Below, in pieces: positions 23,859 through 34,703 of a stretch of 64,000 bases of DNA. Made by a program: the position numbers and the translations under genes. The DNA comes from Dasypus novemcinctus (taxonomy: Eukaryota > Chordata > Mammalia > Cingulata > Dasypodidae). The notes beneath the pieces are model-generated. The model was not told where the DNA came from. It saw nothing but the letters and a program-made list of their open reading frames with translations, and searched no databases. The stretch's first letter is position 1, and every line of letters starts with the position of its first letter. The stretch covers positions 96,229,157-96,293,156 of the forward strand of contig NC_080680.1 of the NCBI RefSeq assembly GCF_030445035.2, in the 5' to 3' direction.

Positions 23859-23874
23859 CTATCTCTTTACTTGT
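23859..23874. repeat. Target-site duplication, left copy
   Basis: CTATCTCTTTACTTGT, identical to 33665-33680. It flanks the 3' (poly-A) end of the young minus-strand L1. Confidence 0.95.
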
Positions 23875-26693
23875 TTTTGTTTTTTTTTTTTTTTTTAATA
23901 TATTTGTGTTTTTTTTTATTGACTTTGTAATAATATTACATTAAAAATATATATGTGAGGTCCCATTCAACCCCACCCCCCCACCCCCCCTCTCTCCCCC
24001 CAACAACACTCGTTCCCATCATCATGACACATCCATTGGATTTGGTAAGTACATCTTTGGGCACCTCTGCACCTCATAGACAATGGTCCACATCATGGCC
24101 CATACTCTGCTCCATTCCATCCAGTGGGCCCTGTGAGGATCCACGATGTCCGGTGATCACCCCTGAGGCGCCATCCAGGGCAGCTCCACGTCCCAAATAT
24201 GCCCCCACCTCTCATCTCTTCCTGCCCTTCCCCATACCCATCGTCCACCATGTCCACTTTTCCCAATCCAATGCCACCTCTTCTATGTGGACATTGGATT
24301 GGTTGTGTCCATTGCACCTCTATGTCAAGAGGAGGCTCAGATTCCACATGGATGCTGGCTGCCATCCTCCCATTTTCAGTTGTAATCACTCTAGGCTCCA
24401 TGGTGTGGTGATTGTCCTTCTTCAACTCCATCTTAGCTGAGTGTGGTAAGTCCAATAAATCAGATTGTAGGTGCTGGAGTCTGTTGAGGCTCAGGACCTG
24501 GCTATCACATTATCAGTCCAGAGATTCAAATCCCCTAACTATATCTTAAACCCCAACGTTAACTGCACCTCCAGCAGATTAGTATGAAAGTCTTATGAAG
24601 GGAGATCCCATCTGAGTCCAGATTCATCACACATAAACACCATTTCCAGAGAGGGGCCATCTGCCCTGGTAGTAAACCCCATCGGCCATGACCATAACTC
24701 TCATGGGTCTCTTTAGCCTTCATAGGAACCAATATCTGGGGGTTGTATCTGCTTTATCTGTCTCTCTGACTCTGCTCAGTTGTGCATGAGGGCAATCCTT
24801 CTGCCAGCCTCCAGGCTCTTTTTTAGAAACTCGTAGCCATATAAACTCATTTCTCCTTTCCATTTCCCCCTTACTTTAGGTCAAACAGCATTTTAAAGTC
24901 ATGTTGTTTTATGTAGACATGGATATTCTGCTGATCCGCATTGAACCTTCCGTATAAGGTCCTTTTCCAGTTGCATCATCAGTTGGTATTTGATAGTGGT
25001 CCCTCGTTGCCAGGGAGGCTCATCTCTGGGTGTCATGTCCCACGCTGGAGGGAAAGCATTGCATTTACATGCTGAGTTTGGCTTCGAGACTGGCCACATT
25101 TGAGTAACATGAAGGCTGACAGGAGGAAATTCCCAGGCACAATGTTGCTCTAGGCCTTGTTCTTATTTTAGGTTTATCAGCTCACAAGCATAGTCATTAG
25201 CATCAGGGGCTCACTGTTGAACCCTCACTCCCTCCCGGTCCCCGCCGCTGTACCTGGGAGACTATCGCTGCTCCCCTAGGGACCACGACAGAGCACCACT
25301 GGCCAGGAACCCAGTACCCCCCCTGCTGGGTTTTTAATTGTTGCCACTATGAGTATATCCAATCATTACCATGCACCCTGGACATATGTTCTGTACAGCT
25401 CCCTGTCAGCCATATATCACCTGTCATTGGTATCCCATACCAGTATCCCTCCATTGCCATTGTTGAAACACTCTGTGATCCAGAACTCCCCGAAATTTGA
25501 AGCCCAATATAATGTCATGGTCCCTTACTAGGGAATGGCATATAGCGATGGGTTTAAAGGATAGATAAAGAACTTGGATAAAGTTAGATAAAGAACTTAG
25601 ATAAAGAATGTTGACTTGAAAAAATTCCACATCCTATCCTTTCCCCCCCCCCCCAATTATTCAGCATTTCTTCGTAGGAGTCCTAGACCACAGCAATGCA
25701 TATATATAATATACAGCACTCCCATACATCCACCACAACACCTTTTTCCTTCCACAGCGATACTCTTACACCCTATTCACATCATATTTAATTAGGTGAT
25801 GTACAGAGTCTGAGATATTAGCTTTCTAACATGGTAATATCTGTGCTTACATTATGGTGCATACTTTAGGATACACAGTTCTTTACATTTTTAGTTCTCC
25901 TATGTTTTACATTATGGTTTACATTATCAGTCTGTCGTCTCCTATATGTTATGGTGTAATATTACATGTTTTATATCCATCCTTATGTACTCTCAAGAAA
26001 CTCCTCCCTTGCCCCCCATTTACTTTGGTTCCACACATTTAACGTCCATTTTCCCTTCCACCTTGGTGCCCACAGTGACAGCCAACCTCCGTTTCCTGAG
26101 GGGCCACTTCCAGAGGCAGATGGAATAGTGTTTAGGGCCTAACTTGCTCATCTGCCCCAATGCCCTGGGAGCCACCCTTTCTCTCGAGGGATAGAGTTCC
26201 CTCTATTTGGTGGCATTAGTCCTCCCCAGGATGTGGGTCCACCCCCACTCTCACTACTTGGGATTCTACCCCATGGTGTCACCCACTCTGGCAGAATGAG
26301 CATTTAGACATTCCCCAGGAGCCCGTCCTGCATCAGACCTTCCCCTCCGAGCATTCTAAACAGGTAACCCTCTTTATTATATTTTGATATTATTTTCTTG
26401 CATTTTACTCTCCACCACCTCCTGACCCTCTCCTGTGTTCGTATGCTACCCCTCCCTCCCCCCACTTTTGGGCAACATTACCCAACCGTCCCTCCCCAGC
26501 CACCCTCAAACCCGTAAAGCCCCAACCAAAGGCAACCCCTTGCCCCCATTTTATCTCTTCTTTGTGTTCATACTTACCACCATCTCGTCTTAAGTTCCAC
26601 CCCTGCAGACATCGGCTCGTATCCTTCCTCCACCCTCCGATTTCCTGTAAGCCTATCGTTCAGTCTCTTGCTATCTAGGGCAGCTTGTTTATT
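23875..26693 (-). other. L1 3' UTR, unusually long
   Basis: Runs from the ORF2 stop to the A-tail with no conserved frame. Many short L1 fragments elsewhere in the window derive only from this 3' UTR or its relatives. On the sense strand the last 130 bases contain four G-runs (complement at 23971-24001), and another G-rich stretch lies at about 26458-26475. Confidence 0.85.
23971..24001 (-). promoter_or_regulatory. Potential G-quadruplex near L1 3' end
   Basis: The plus strand reads C4-A-C7-A-C7-TCTCT-C6, so the L1 sense strand has four G-runs of 4-7 bases with loops of 1-5, which fits the intramolecular quadruplex pattern. G-rich polypurine tracts in L1 3' UTRs are known from other mammals. 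Folding here is inferred. Confidence 0.6.
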
Positions 26694-29600
26694 TCATATC
26701 ATTGAGGTCATGTAGTATTTGTCCTTCAATGTCTGGGTTGCTTCACTCAACATAAGGTTCTCAAGATTCATCCATGTTATCACATGTGTTTGTAGTGTGT
26801 TTGTTCTTACAGCTGAGTAGTATTCCATTGTGTGTATATACCACATTTTATTGATCCACTCATCTGTTGATGGGCATTTGGGTTGATTCCAACTTTTGGC
26901 AATAGTGAACAATGCTGCTATGAACATTGGTGTACATATATCGGTTTGTGTCCTTGTTTTCAGTTCTGCTGGGTATATACCCAGCAGTGGTATTGCTGGG
27001 TCATATGGCAAATCTATGGCTAGTTTTTTGAGAAACCGCCATACTGTCCTCCAGAATGGTTGGATCCTTCTGCATTCCCACCAGCAGTGGATGAGTGTTC
27101 CCCTTCCTTCACATCCTCTCCAGCACTTGTATTCTTCTGTTTTTTTCATAGCTGCCAATCTTATGGGTGTAAGATGGTATCTCATTGTAGTTTTGATTTG
27201 CATTTCCCTGATAGCTAGAGATTTGGAACATTTTTTCATGTGCTTTCTTGCCATTTGTATTTCTTCTTCGGAGAAGTGTCTGTTTAAGTCTTTTTCCCAT
27301 TTTTTAAATGGGTTGTTTATCTTTTTATTTTCAAGATATAGGAGTTCTTTATATATGCAAGTTATAAGTTTCTTATCAGATATATGATTGCCAAATATTT
27401 TCTCCCACTGTGTGGGCTCCCTTTTTACTTTCTTGACAAACTCCTTTGAGGTGCAGAAGGCTTTAATTTTGAGGAAGTCCCATTTATCTATTAGTTCTTT
27501 TGCTGCTCGTGCTTTTGGTGAGATATTCATAAATCCATTTCCTATTACAAGGTCCTGTAGATGTTTCCCTACACTGCTTTCTAAGGTTTTTATGGTCTTG
27601 GCTCTTATATTTAGGTCTTTGATCCATCTTGAGTTGATCTTTGTATAAGGTGTGAGATGGTAATCCTCTTTCATTTTTCTACCTATGGCTATCCAGTTCT
27701 CCAGACACCATTTGTTGAATAGGCCACTGTCTCCCAATTGAGAGGGTTTGGTGGCTTTATCAAATATTATGTGGCTATATATGTGAGGGTCTATATCAGA
27801 GCTTTCAATTCGATTCCATTGGTCTATGTGTCTTTCCTTATGCCAATACCATGCTGTTTTCACCACCGTAGCTTTATAGTATGTTTTGAAGTCAGGTAGT
27901 GTGATTCCTCCAATTTCGTTTTTCTTTTTCAGTATGTCTTTGGCTATTCGGGGTCTCTTTCCTTTCCAAATAAATTTCATAGTTAGTTTTTCTAGTTCCT
28001 TAAAGAAGGCTGCGTTGATTTTTATTGGGATTGCATTGAATGTGTAGATCAGTTTTGGTAGGATAGACATCTTAATAATGTTCAGTCTTCCTATCCATGA
28101 ACAAGGAATAGTCTTCCATTTATTTAGGTCTTCTTTGATTTCCTTGAACAATCTTGTATAATGCTCGTTGTATAAGTTCTTTACCTCTTTAGTTAAATTT
28201 ATTCCTAAGTATTTGATTTTTTTATTTACTATTGTGAATGGTATTTGTTTCTTGATTTCCTCCTGATCTTGCTCATTATTGGTGTACAGAAATGCTACTG
28301 ATTTTTGCGCATTGATCTTATAACCTGCAACTTTACTAAACTCATTTATGTGTTCTAGAATCTTCGTTGTAGATCTCTCAGGGTTTTCTATGTATAGGAT
28401 CATGTCATCTGCAAATAATGAAATTTTGACTTCTTCCTTTCCAATTTGAATGCCTTTTATTTCTGGTTCTTGCCTCAGTGTTCGTGCAAGTACTTCTAAG
28501 ACAATGTTAAATAGGAGCGGAGACAGTGGGCATCCTTGTCTTGTTCCTGAGTTTAGAGGGAAGGAGTCTAGGATTTCTCCATTGTAAACAATATTGGCTT
28601 TAGGTTTTTCATATATACTCTTTATCATGTTCAAAAAATTCCCTTGTATTCCAATCTTTTGGAGTGTTTTTATCAAGAAAGGGTGCTGTATTTTGTCAAA
28701 TGCTTTTTCTGCATCAATAGATATAATCATGTGATTTTTTTCCTTCAATCTGTTTATATGGTGTATTACATTGATTGATTTTCTTATGTTGAACCATCCT
28801 TGCATACCTGGGATGAATCCCACTTGGTCGTGGTGTATAATACGTTTAATGTATTGTTGAATACGATTAGCAAGTATTTTGTTAAGTATTTTTGCGTCTA
28901 GGTTCATCAGAGAAATTGGTCTGTAATTTTCCTTTCTTGTGATGTCTTTGTTTGGCTTTGGTACTAGGATAATGTTGGCATCATAGAAGGAGTTGGGTAA
29001 TGTTCTTTCCGTTTCGATGTTTTGGAATAGTTTCAGCAGGATTGGTGTCAGTTCTTTCCGGAATGTTTTGTAGAATTCACCTGTGAAGCCATCTGGCCCT
29101 GGGCTCTTCTTAGTTGGGAGATTTTTGATAACTGATTCTATCTCTCTGCTTGTGATTGGTTTGTTAAGATCATCAATTTCTTCTTTTGTCAATATGGGCT
29201 GCTTATGTGTTTCTAGGAATTTGTCCATTTCCTCTAGATTGTCATTTTTGTTGGAATATAGTTTTTCAAAATATCCTCTTATGATAGTCTTTATTTCTGT
29301 TGGGTCAGTGGTGATATCGCCTTTCTCATTTCTTATTTTGTGTATTTGCATCTTCTCTCTTTTTTTCTTTGTTAGTGTTGCTAAAGGTTTGTCAATTTTG
29401 TTAATCTTCTCAAAAAACCAGCTCTTGGTCTTGTTTATCTGTTCAAGTGCTTTCTTATTTTCTATTTCATTTAGTTCTGCTCTTATCTTTGTTATTTCCT
29501 TCCTTCTTCTTCCTGTTGGGTTACTTTGTTGTAGTTTTTCTAATTCCTTCAAATGTGCAGTTAGTTCTTCGATTTTTGCTCTTTCTTCTTTTTTGATATA

Positions 29601-30511
29601 TGAATTTATGGCTATAAACTTCCCTCTCAGTACTGCTTTTGCTGCATCCCATAAATTTTGGTATGTTGTGTTATCATTATCATTTGTTTCAAGGTAGTCA
29701 TTGATTTCTTTTGAGATTTCCTCTTTGACCCACTGTTTTTCTAAGAGTGTGCTGTTTAATTTCCAAATCGTGGTGTGAAATCTGGGCTTCTGTCCCTTGC
29801 AAATCTCCAGCTTGACTCCACTGTGGTCAGATATAATGTTTTGTATGATTTCAATCTTTCTGAATTCGTTCAGCCTTTCTTTGTGGCCTAGCATATGATC
29901 TATCTTGGAGAATGATCCATGTGCGCTTGAGAAAAATGTATATCCTGCTGTGTTTGGGTGTAGCGATCTATATATGTCTATTAGATCGAGCTCCTCTAAT
30001 ATACTATTCAGATGTTTTGTTTCTTTGGTGATTCTCTTTTGAGATGTTCTGTCCAGAGTTGATAGTGGTGTATTAAAATCCCCCACTATAATTGTAGATG
30101 TATCTATTCTTTCACTTAGTTTTTCCAGCGTTTGCCTGACGTATTTAGAGGCACCCTTGTTAGGGGCATAGATATTTATGATTGTTCGATCTTCTTGACA
30201 GATTTTCCCTTTGACTAAAATGTAGTATCCTTCTTTGTCTCTCACAATTGTTTCACATTTAAAGTCTATTTTGTCTGATATTAATATAGCTACTCCTGCC
30301 CTTTTTTGGTTATTGTTAGCTTGTATGATTGTTTTCCAGCCATTCACTTTCAATCTCCATGCGTCTCTGGGTCTAAGATGTGTCTCTTGTAGACAGCATA
30401 TGGATGGGTTATATTTCCTTATCCAATGTCCCAGTCTGAATCTTTTGATAGGTGAGTTTAATCCGTGACATTCAGTATTATTACTATCAAGGAATTATTT
30501 GTGTTAGCCAT
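26694..30511 (-). pseudogene. L1 ORF2 (endonuclease-reverse transcriptase), one frameshift
   Basis: ORF2p nicks target DNA and reverse-transcribes L1 RNA. The likely ATG is at 30511-30509, 73 bp after the ORF1 stop, but after 17 codons the frame ends in TAA (30458-30460). Compared with the sister copy at 37843, one base is missing near 30465. From there a single frame stays open to the stop at 26694; 1219 codons are open from 30353. In that part are GDFN (open-frame residues 91-94), SDHS (175-178), SPGPDGF (417-423), the catalytic FADD (647-650) and a C-terminal Cys/His cluster with CWRGC and HCWWEC. Adding 53 gives the human ORF2p numbering of the endonuclease residues. The frame lacks an early ATG, so full-length protein is unlikely from this copy. 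Confidence 0.92.
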
Positions 30512-30584
30512 ATTTTGATTGGATTTGTGTTTGTCATATTTTGTTTGTATATTTTTTTGGTCTTTTTTGTTGTTGTTGTTGGTC

Positions 30585-31553
30585 TTATACTCTCCTCCAA
30601 CTTTGCCTTTCCTGTTTTTTCCTTTCTTCCTGCAGAACTCCCTTTAGAATTTCTTGAAGGGGAGGTTTCTTGTTGGTATACTCTTTCAGTTTCTGTTTGT
30701 CTGTGAATATTTTGAACTCTCCATCATGTTTGAATGCTAGTTTAGCTGGATAGAGTATTCTTGGTTGGAAGTTTTTTTCCTTTAGTACCTTGACTATATC
30801 ATACCACTGTCTTCTTGCCTCCATGGTTTCAGAAGAGAAATCAGCACTTAATCTAATTGAGCTTCCCTTGTATGTGATGGTTTTCTTTTCTCTTGCTGCT
30901 TTTAGGATTTTCTCTTTGTCTTGAGCCTTGGATAATTTGATAAGTATATGTCTTGGGGTGGGCCTGTTGGGGTTTATGACTTGTGGAGTGCGCTGTGCTT
31001 CTTGGATATGTACATCTGTCTCTTTCAGTAGATTTGGGAAGTTTTCAGCCATTATTTCCTGCAACACTCCTTCTGACCCCTTTCCCTTCTCTTCACCTTC
31101 TGGAATGCCTATAATACGTATGTTTGAGCGTTTTGCATTGTCATTCAGGTCCCTAAATCCTAATTGGATTTTTTCTATCTTCTTATTGACCCCTTCTACT
31201 ATCTGTTTGATTTCTGAGGTACTGTCTTCCACATCACTAATTCTCTGCTCTGTCTCTTCTAGTCTGCTGATATTTGCTGCAAGTGTATTTTTGATTTCTT
31301 GAACTGTGGTGTTCATTCCCATCATATCTGTTATGTTTTTGCATATGTCTGCAATTTCCCCTCCAAGTGATGTCTTCATGTTGTTAACCTCTTTCATTAC
31401 TGCATCAAATTTGTCGGTGATAAATGTTCTGAGTTCTTTCATTGCTTGTGCCAAGTTTTGCTCCCCTTCGTGATTATTGGTTTGTTGATTGGATTCAGTC
31501 ATGTTTTCCTGATTATTGGTTTGGTTTGTAGATTTTTGTTGCTTTCTGGTCAT
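30585..31553 (-). CDS. L1 ORF1 protein, intact (322 aa)
   Basis: The RNA-binding chaperone of LINE-1; it trimerises and coats L1 RNA in cytoplasmic particles. The frame is uninterrupted from ATG to stop. Residues 1-60 are polar and rich in Q and N. About 60-140 shows heptads fitting a trimeric coiled coil, including NISRLEETEQRISDVEDS (94-111). About 143-240 is the RRM, opening with NIRIIGIPEG. About 241-316 is the C-terminal domain, with ARRQWYDIVKVLKEKNFQPR at 246-265. The length is close to human ORF1p (338 aa). It lies 73 bp upstream of ORF2. Because ORF2 next to it is frameshifted, this copy could supply ORF1p but not a complete machinery. Expression is inferred only. Confidence 0.93.
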   Translation of the reverse strand: MTRKQQKSTNQTNNQENMTESNQQTNNHEGEQNLAQAMKELRTFITDKFDAVMKEVNNMKTSLGGEIADICKNITDMMGMNTTVQEIKNTLAANISRLEETEQRISDVEDSTSEIKQIVEGVNKKIEKIQLGFRDLNDNAKRSNIRIIGIPEGEEKGKGSEGVLQEIMAENFPNLLKETDVHIQEAQRTPQVINPNRPTPRHILIKLSKAQDKEKILKAAREKKTITYKGSSIRLSADFSSETMEARRQWYDIVKVLKEKNFQPRILYPAKLAFKHDGEFKIFTDKQKLKEYTNKKPPLQEILKGVLQEERKKQERQSWRRV

Positions 31554-33664
31554 CTCTTTATTTTGACGAATTTAATCAGTTCCTTAGCTTCTTTGTCTGC
31601 TTTTGGAGGTTAATTAGTTGTTATTTTTGCATAGGTGTTATATCTTCTCTTTGTCACTTTTTTCTTCTTACTCAAGTTACTTGTTGTTGGTTAAGTTCAC
31701 TTTAGAAGAAAGTATTAGTGTTGGGGAAAGGCAATTGTGTAAGCAAGGGTAAAGTGTAAAGTGGTATTGGTAATGTATGTTAACAAAGCAAGAATATGAG
31801 ATCTGGGAGGATGGAGGTTAGATTCATGTAGATTGTATAGAGTTATAGCTGTAGGTAGAGTATCTTTTATGAAGTAGATGACTGAATATAGGCGGAATAT
31901 GGTATGAACTACAAAGCTATTGTTTTCATGAGAGAGGGAAAAAGAAAAGAAAGGTAATAGTTTCAAGAGTGGATAACAGACAGAAAACAGAACAAAGGTA
32001 TTAGAAATTAAGAGTTAGACACTTTGTGGATCAAAGAATGGGAGGTGGGGGGTGGAATATAGGAGAGACAGTAGATGATAGTGGTTATCAAGATGCAGGG
32101 GAAGAGGGATAGTGTAGGTAGCCTAAATCAGTTCACACAGAAATGAGGCAGTGGAGGATGGGAAAACCCAGCAAATGTGAGGTGTTCCCTGTAGCACGTA
32201 TTGTGTACTTGAATTAAAATAAAATAAGTGGAAAATGAGGGACAAGAGGGAAAGAGAGAACCGAAAAAAAAAAAACCACTAATTATAATAAAGAAAAAAA
32301 GAAAGACAAGAAGAAAGGAAGAAAGAAAAAGAGGATAGGCAAACGGTGGGGAACAGATAGGGGGAAGAGAGATCCAGGTATACACGTGTCACAATTGCAA
32401 CACTATCTAAAACAACAACCAAAAAAACCCCTAAATATCTGTATAAAAAAAAAAAAAGGACTTTGGGGGAGACGCAAGGAGAAAAGACTAGGGAATAATG
32501 AAATATTAGCAATCAGGGCGTCAAAAAGAGTAAAAAAATAAGATAAAGTGAAAATAAAAACAAAACAATACGAACCAATAAAGATAAAACGCAAACGTTA
32601 AGGTCCAGGGCACTCAAGGACCCCAGGTAGACCCCAGAGCGTGATGGATTCAGGGGTGGAAAGTCTGAGACACTGAAGACTCAAGAGGTGTGAGTCTGGG
32701 GTGTGGACCGCCAGAGTTCAGGGGACCCAGACCTGGCAAGCTCAAATCTGGTCCACAGAAAGCTTAGGAGCCCCGCAGTGCAACACAGCCCTCAGGGATC
32801 CCCGTAGCTGGGTGCCAGCCCTGTGGGGGAAGCCAGATCCGTGAATTTTATATTGAATTTCTGATCCCTGAAATTCACCTAACTCCTCGGGGTATCAGCC
32901 TTTGGACAGCTCCCTCCCTGTGCTCCCTCACAACGGCCACTTGAGGGCGCCTCTACACCACGGCCAGTTCAATGACCCAGATCCCAAGCCCCGCTGGGTG
33001 GGGTGGGCTTCAGCTGGAAACGCCGAAAACAGACTCTAAGATCCGAAATCCCAAACTTCGCAAAATATCCCCCAATCAGCTTCCAGACGTGTCCTCCTCC
33101 CTCACTGCACCCTACAACAGTCTCCCAATTGTGTCCCCTTATTGTCCAAAATCCAATTCCGTTGCAGATCGGCAGCCGGACCTGTGGGGATGGGACTCCA
33201 GGCCGAAGCGCTTTCCTCCCTGTCCCGCGACCAAAAACGTCCCCCGCTTCACAAGAGAACACCGTCTGTCTCCCCAAATCAATCTGCAAAGGAGTCTTGT
33301 CCCAACAATCCCTCACCAGCCAGCCCAGTATCCGCGAATTTCTCAGCACCGCAAAGCCTCTAGTAAAAGGAAAAAAAAAACAAAAACCCTGGCCGCCGCG
33401 GCTCCGGAGCTTCAGGAGCGCCGGCTACCGCGGCTCCGCCCACCCAAGGAGGGAACTTCCCGAGCCCAGCTGGGACCTCCGTTTATATATTTTAGATGTA
33501 TCCTCTCTGTTACCTTCCCACCGAATTGACGTCCAGACACCTTCCAACCAGCAAAAATCCCTGAAACAGCACGGTCCCAAAGAGCCTTCAACGTTGCCCA
33601 GCCGCCCCCTGCAGAGACACTACCAGGCAAGCTCACGCAGCCACCATCTTGCCGAAAAGCCCTC
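31554..33664 (-). promoter_or_regulatory. L1 5' UTR / promoter, CpG-rich
   Basis: About 2.1 kb between the L1 5' end and ORF1. The outer 700 bp (about 32960-33660) is GC- and CpG-rich, densest at 33390-33440. Inward lies a purine/pyrimidine-asymmetric stretch (about 31900-32580, T-rich on the L1 sense strand) that also precedes ORF1 in the two plus-strand L1s. The outer part aligns with one unit of the 209-bp repeats at 34704-35331 (shared TGTTTCAGG and GGTGTCTGGACGTCAATT), so this subfamily carries a single unit. An internal RNA polymerase II promoter is expected for L1. Confidence 0.8.
33641..33651 (-). promoter_or_regulatory. YY1-like site at L1 5' end
   Basis: On the L1 sense strand this reads CAAGATGGTGG, starting about 13 bases from the element's 5' end. 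In human L1 a YY1 site at nearly the same place fixes the transcription start. The neighbouring plus-strand L1 has AAGATGGCG at 34624-34632 in the same relative position. Binding is inferred. Confidence 0.6.
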
Positions 33665-33680
33665 CTATCTCTTTACTTGT
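33665..33680. repeat. Target-site duplication, right copy
   Basis: CTATCTCTTTACTTGT, identical to 23859-23874, adjoining the 5' end of the L1. Confidence 0.95.
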
Positions 33681-34608
33681 GATTGGTCTGTTAAGTTAAT
33701 CAATTTCTTCTTTTATCAATGTAGGCTGCTTGTGTGTTTCTAGGAATTTGTCCATTTCCTCTAAATTGTCCTTCTTGTTGGAATATAGCTTTTCAATTTA
33801 TACTCTTATGATAGTCTTTATTTCTGTGAGGTCAACGGTAATGTCTTGTTTCTCATTTCTTATTTTGTGTATTTGCATCTTCTCTCTTTTCATCTTTGTT
33901 AGTCTAGCTAAGGTTTTGTCAAGTTCATTGATCTTCTCAAAGAACCAGCTTTTTGTTTATTTTTTAAGTGCTTTCTTATTTTCTATTTCGTTTGTTTCAG
34001 CTCTGACCTTTGTTATTTCTTTATTTCTTCTTCCTTCATGTTTAATTTTTTGTTTTTTTTACTAATTCTTCTAAGTATGCCATTAGGTCTTCAATTTTAG
34101 CTCTTTCTTCTTTTTAATGTTTGAATTTATGCCTATGAATTTCCCTCTCAGTACAGCTTTTGCTGCATCCCATAAGTTTTGATATGTTTTGTTATTATTT
34201 TCATTAGTTTCTAGGTGATTGCCTTCTTTTGTGATTTCCTCCTTGACACACTGGTTTTCTAAGAGTGTGTTTTTTAGCTTCCATATCTTGGTGTCAAATT
34301 TGGGTCTCTGGTGCTTGCAAATTTCCAGCTCCATTCCACTGTGGTCAGAGAAATTATTTTGTATGATGTCAATTTTTCGGAATTTCTTGAGATTTTCTTT
34401 GTGGACTAGCATGTGGTCTTTCTTGGAGAATTATCGATGCAAGCTTGGGAAGAACATATATCCTGCTGTATTTGTGTGTAATGTTCTGTATATATCTATT
34501 AGGTCCAGATCCTCTAATATGTGGCTCAAAGTCTTTGTTTATTTATTGATCCTCTTTTGAGATGTTCTGTCCAATGGTAATAGTAGTATATTAAAGCCCC
34601 CCACTATA
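33681..34608 (-). pseudogene. Older L1 ORF2, N-terminal part, right half of split element
   Basis: Continues the decayed ORF2 of 21771-23858 after the nested insertion. It covers the region between endonuclease and reverse transcriptase and part of the endonuclease; 34083-34412 still reads like ORF2 text including SDHSGMELEICK. It stops inside the endonuclease domain (GCCCCCCACTATA), where a plus-strand L1 begins head to head. Confidence 0.82.
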
Positions 34609-34622
34609 GAGGGAGGGCAGGG

Positions 34623-34633
34623 TAAGATGGCGT
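34623..34633 (+). promoter_or_regulatory. YY1-like site at 5' end of L1 #1
   Basis: TAAGATGGCGT lies about 15 bases from the element start and is closer to the YY1 core AANATGGCG than the equivalent site of the minus-strand L1. Function is inferred. Confidence 0.6.
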
Positions 34634-34703
34634 CTGAGTGAGTGCACCTCATAATCTCTCCTGCAAAGAAGCAGCTGAGTAGGATTGGAGTCCTGCTTGA
34701 CCA

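Larger units (their letters stand above)
23875..33664 (-). mobile_element. Near-intact full-length LINE-1 (9.8 kb)
   Basis: A complete minus-strand LINE-1: 5' UTR (31554-33664), intact ORF1 (30585-31553), ORF2 open except for one base lost near its start (26694-30511), a 2.8 kb 3' UTR (23875-26693) and an A-tail at 23875-23905. It is flanked by an exact 16-bp target-site duplication and inserted into the ORF2 of an older L1 in the same orientation. The exact TSD and the long open frames show it is young compared with all other L1s here. About 9.8 kb is long for a mammalian L1 (human about 6 kb); the extra length lies in both UTRs. Confidence 0.93.

Noticed and set aside
29083-29697. Plus-strand ORF of 204 codons
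   Set aside because: Lies wholly antisense to the open L1 ORF2; T-rich antisense of A-rich coding sequence gives long frames of hydrophobic residues. Similar shadows occur opposite the other L1 ORFs.
22000-34608. One L1 with an insertion of foreign coding DNA
   Set aside because: The inserted 9.8 kb is itself a complete L1 with its own 5' UTR, ORFs, 3' UTR, tail and 16-bp duplication, so this is simple nesting and no cargo gene is present.
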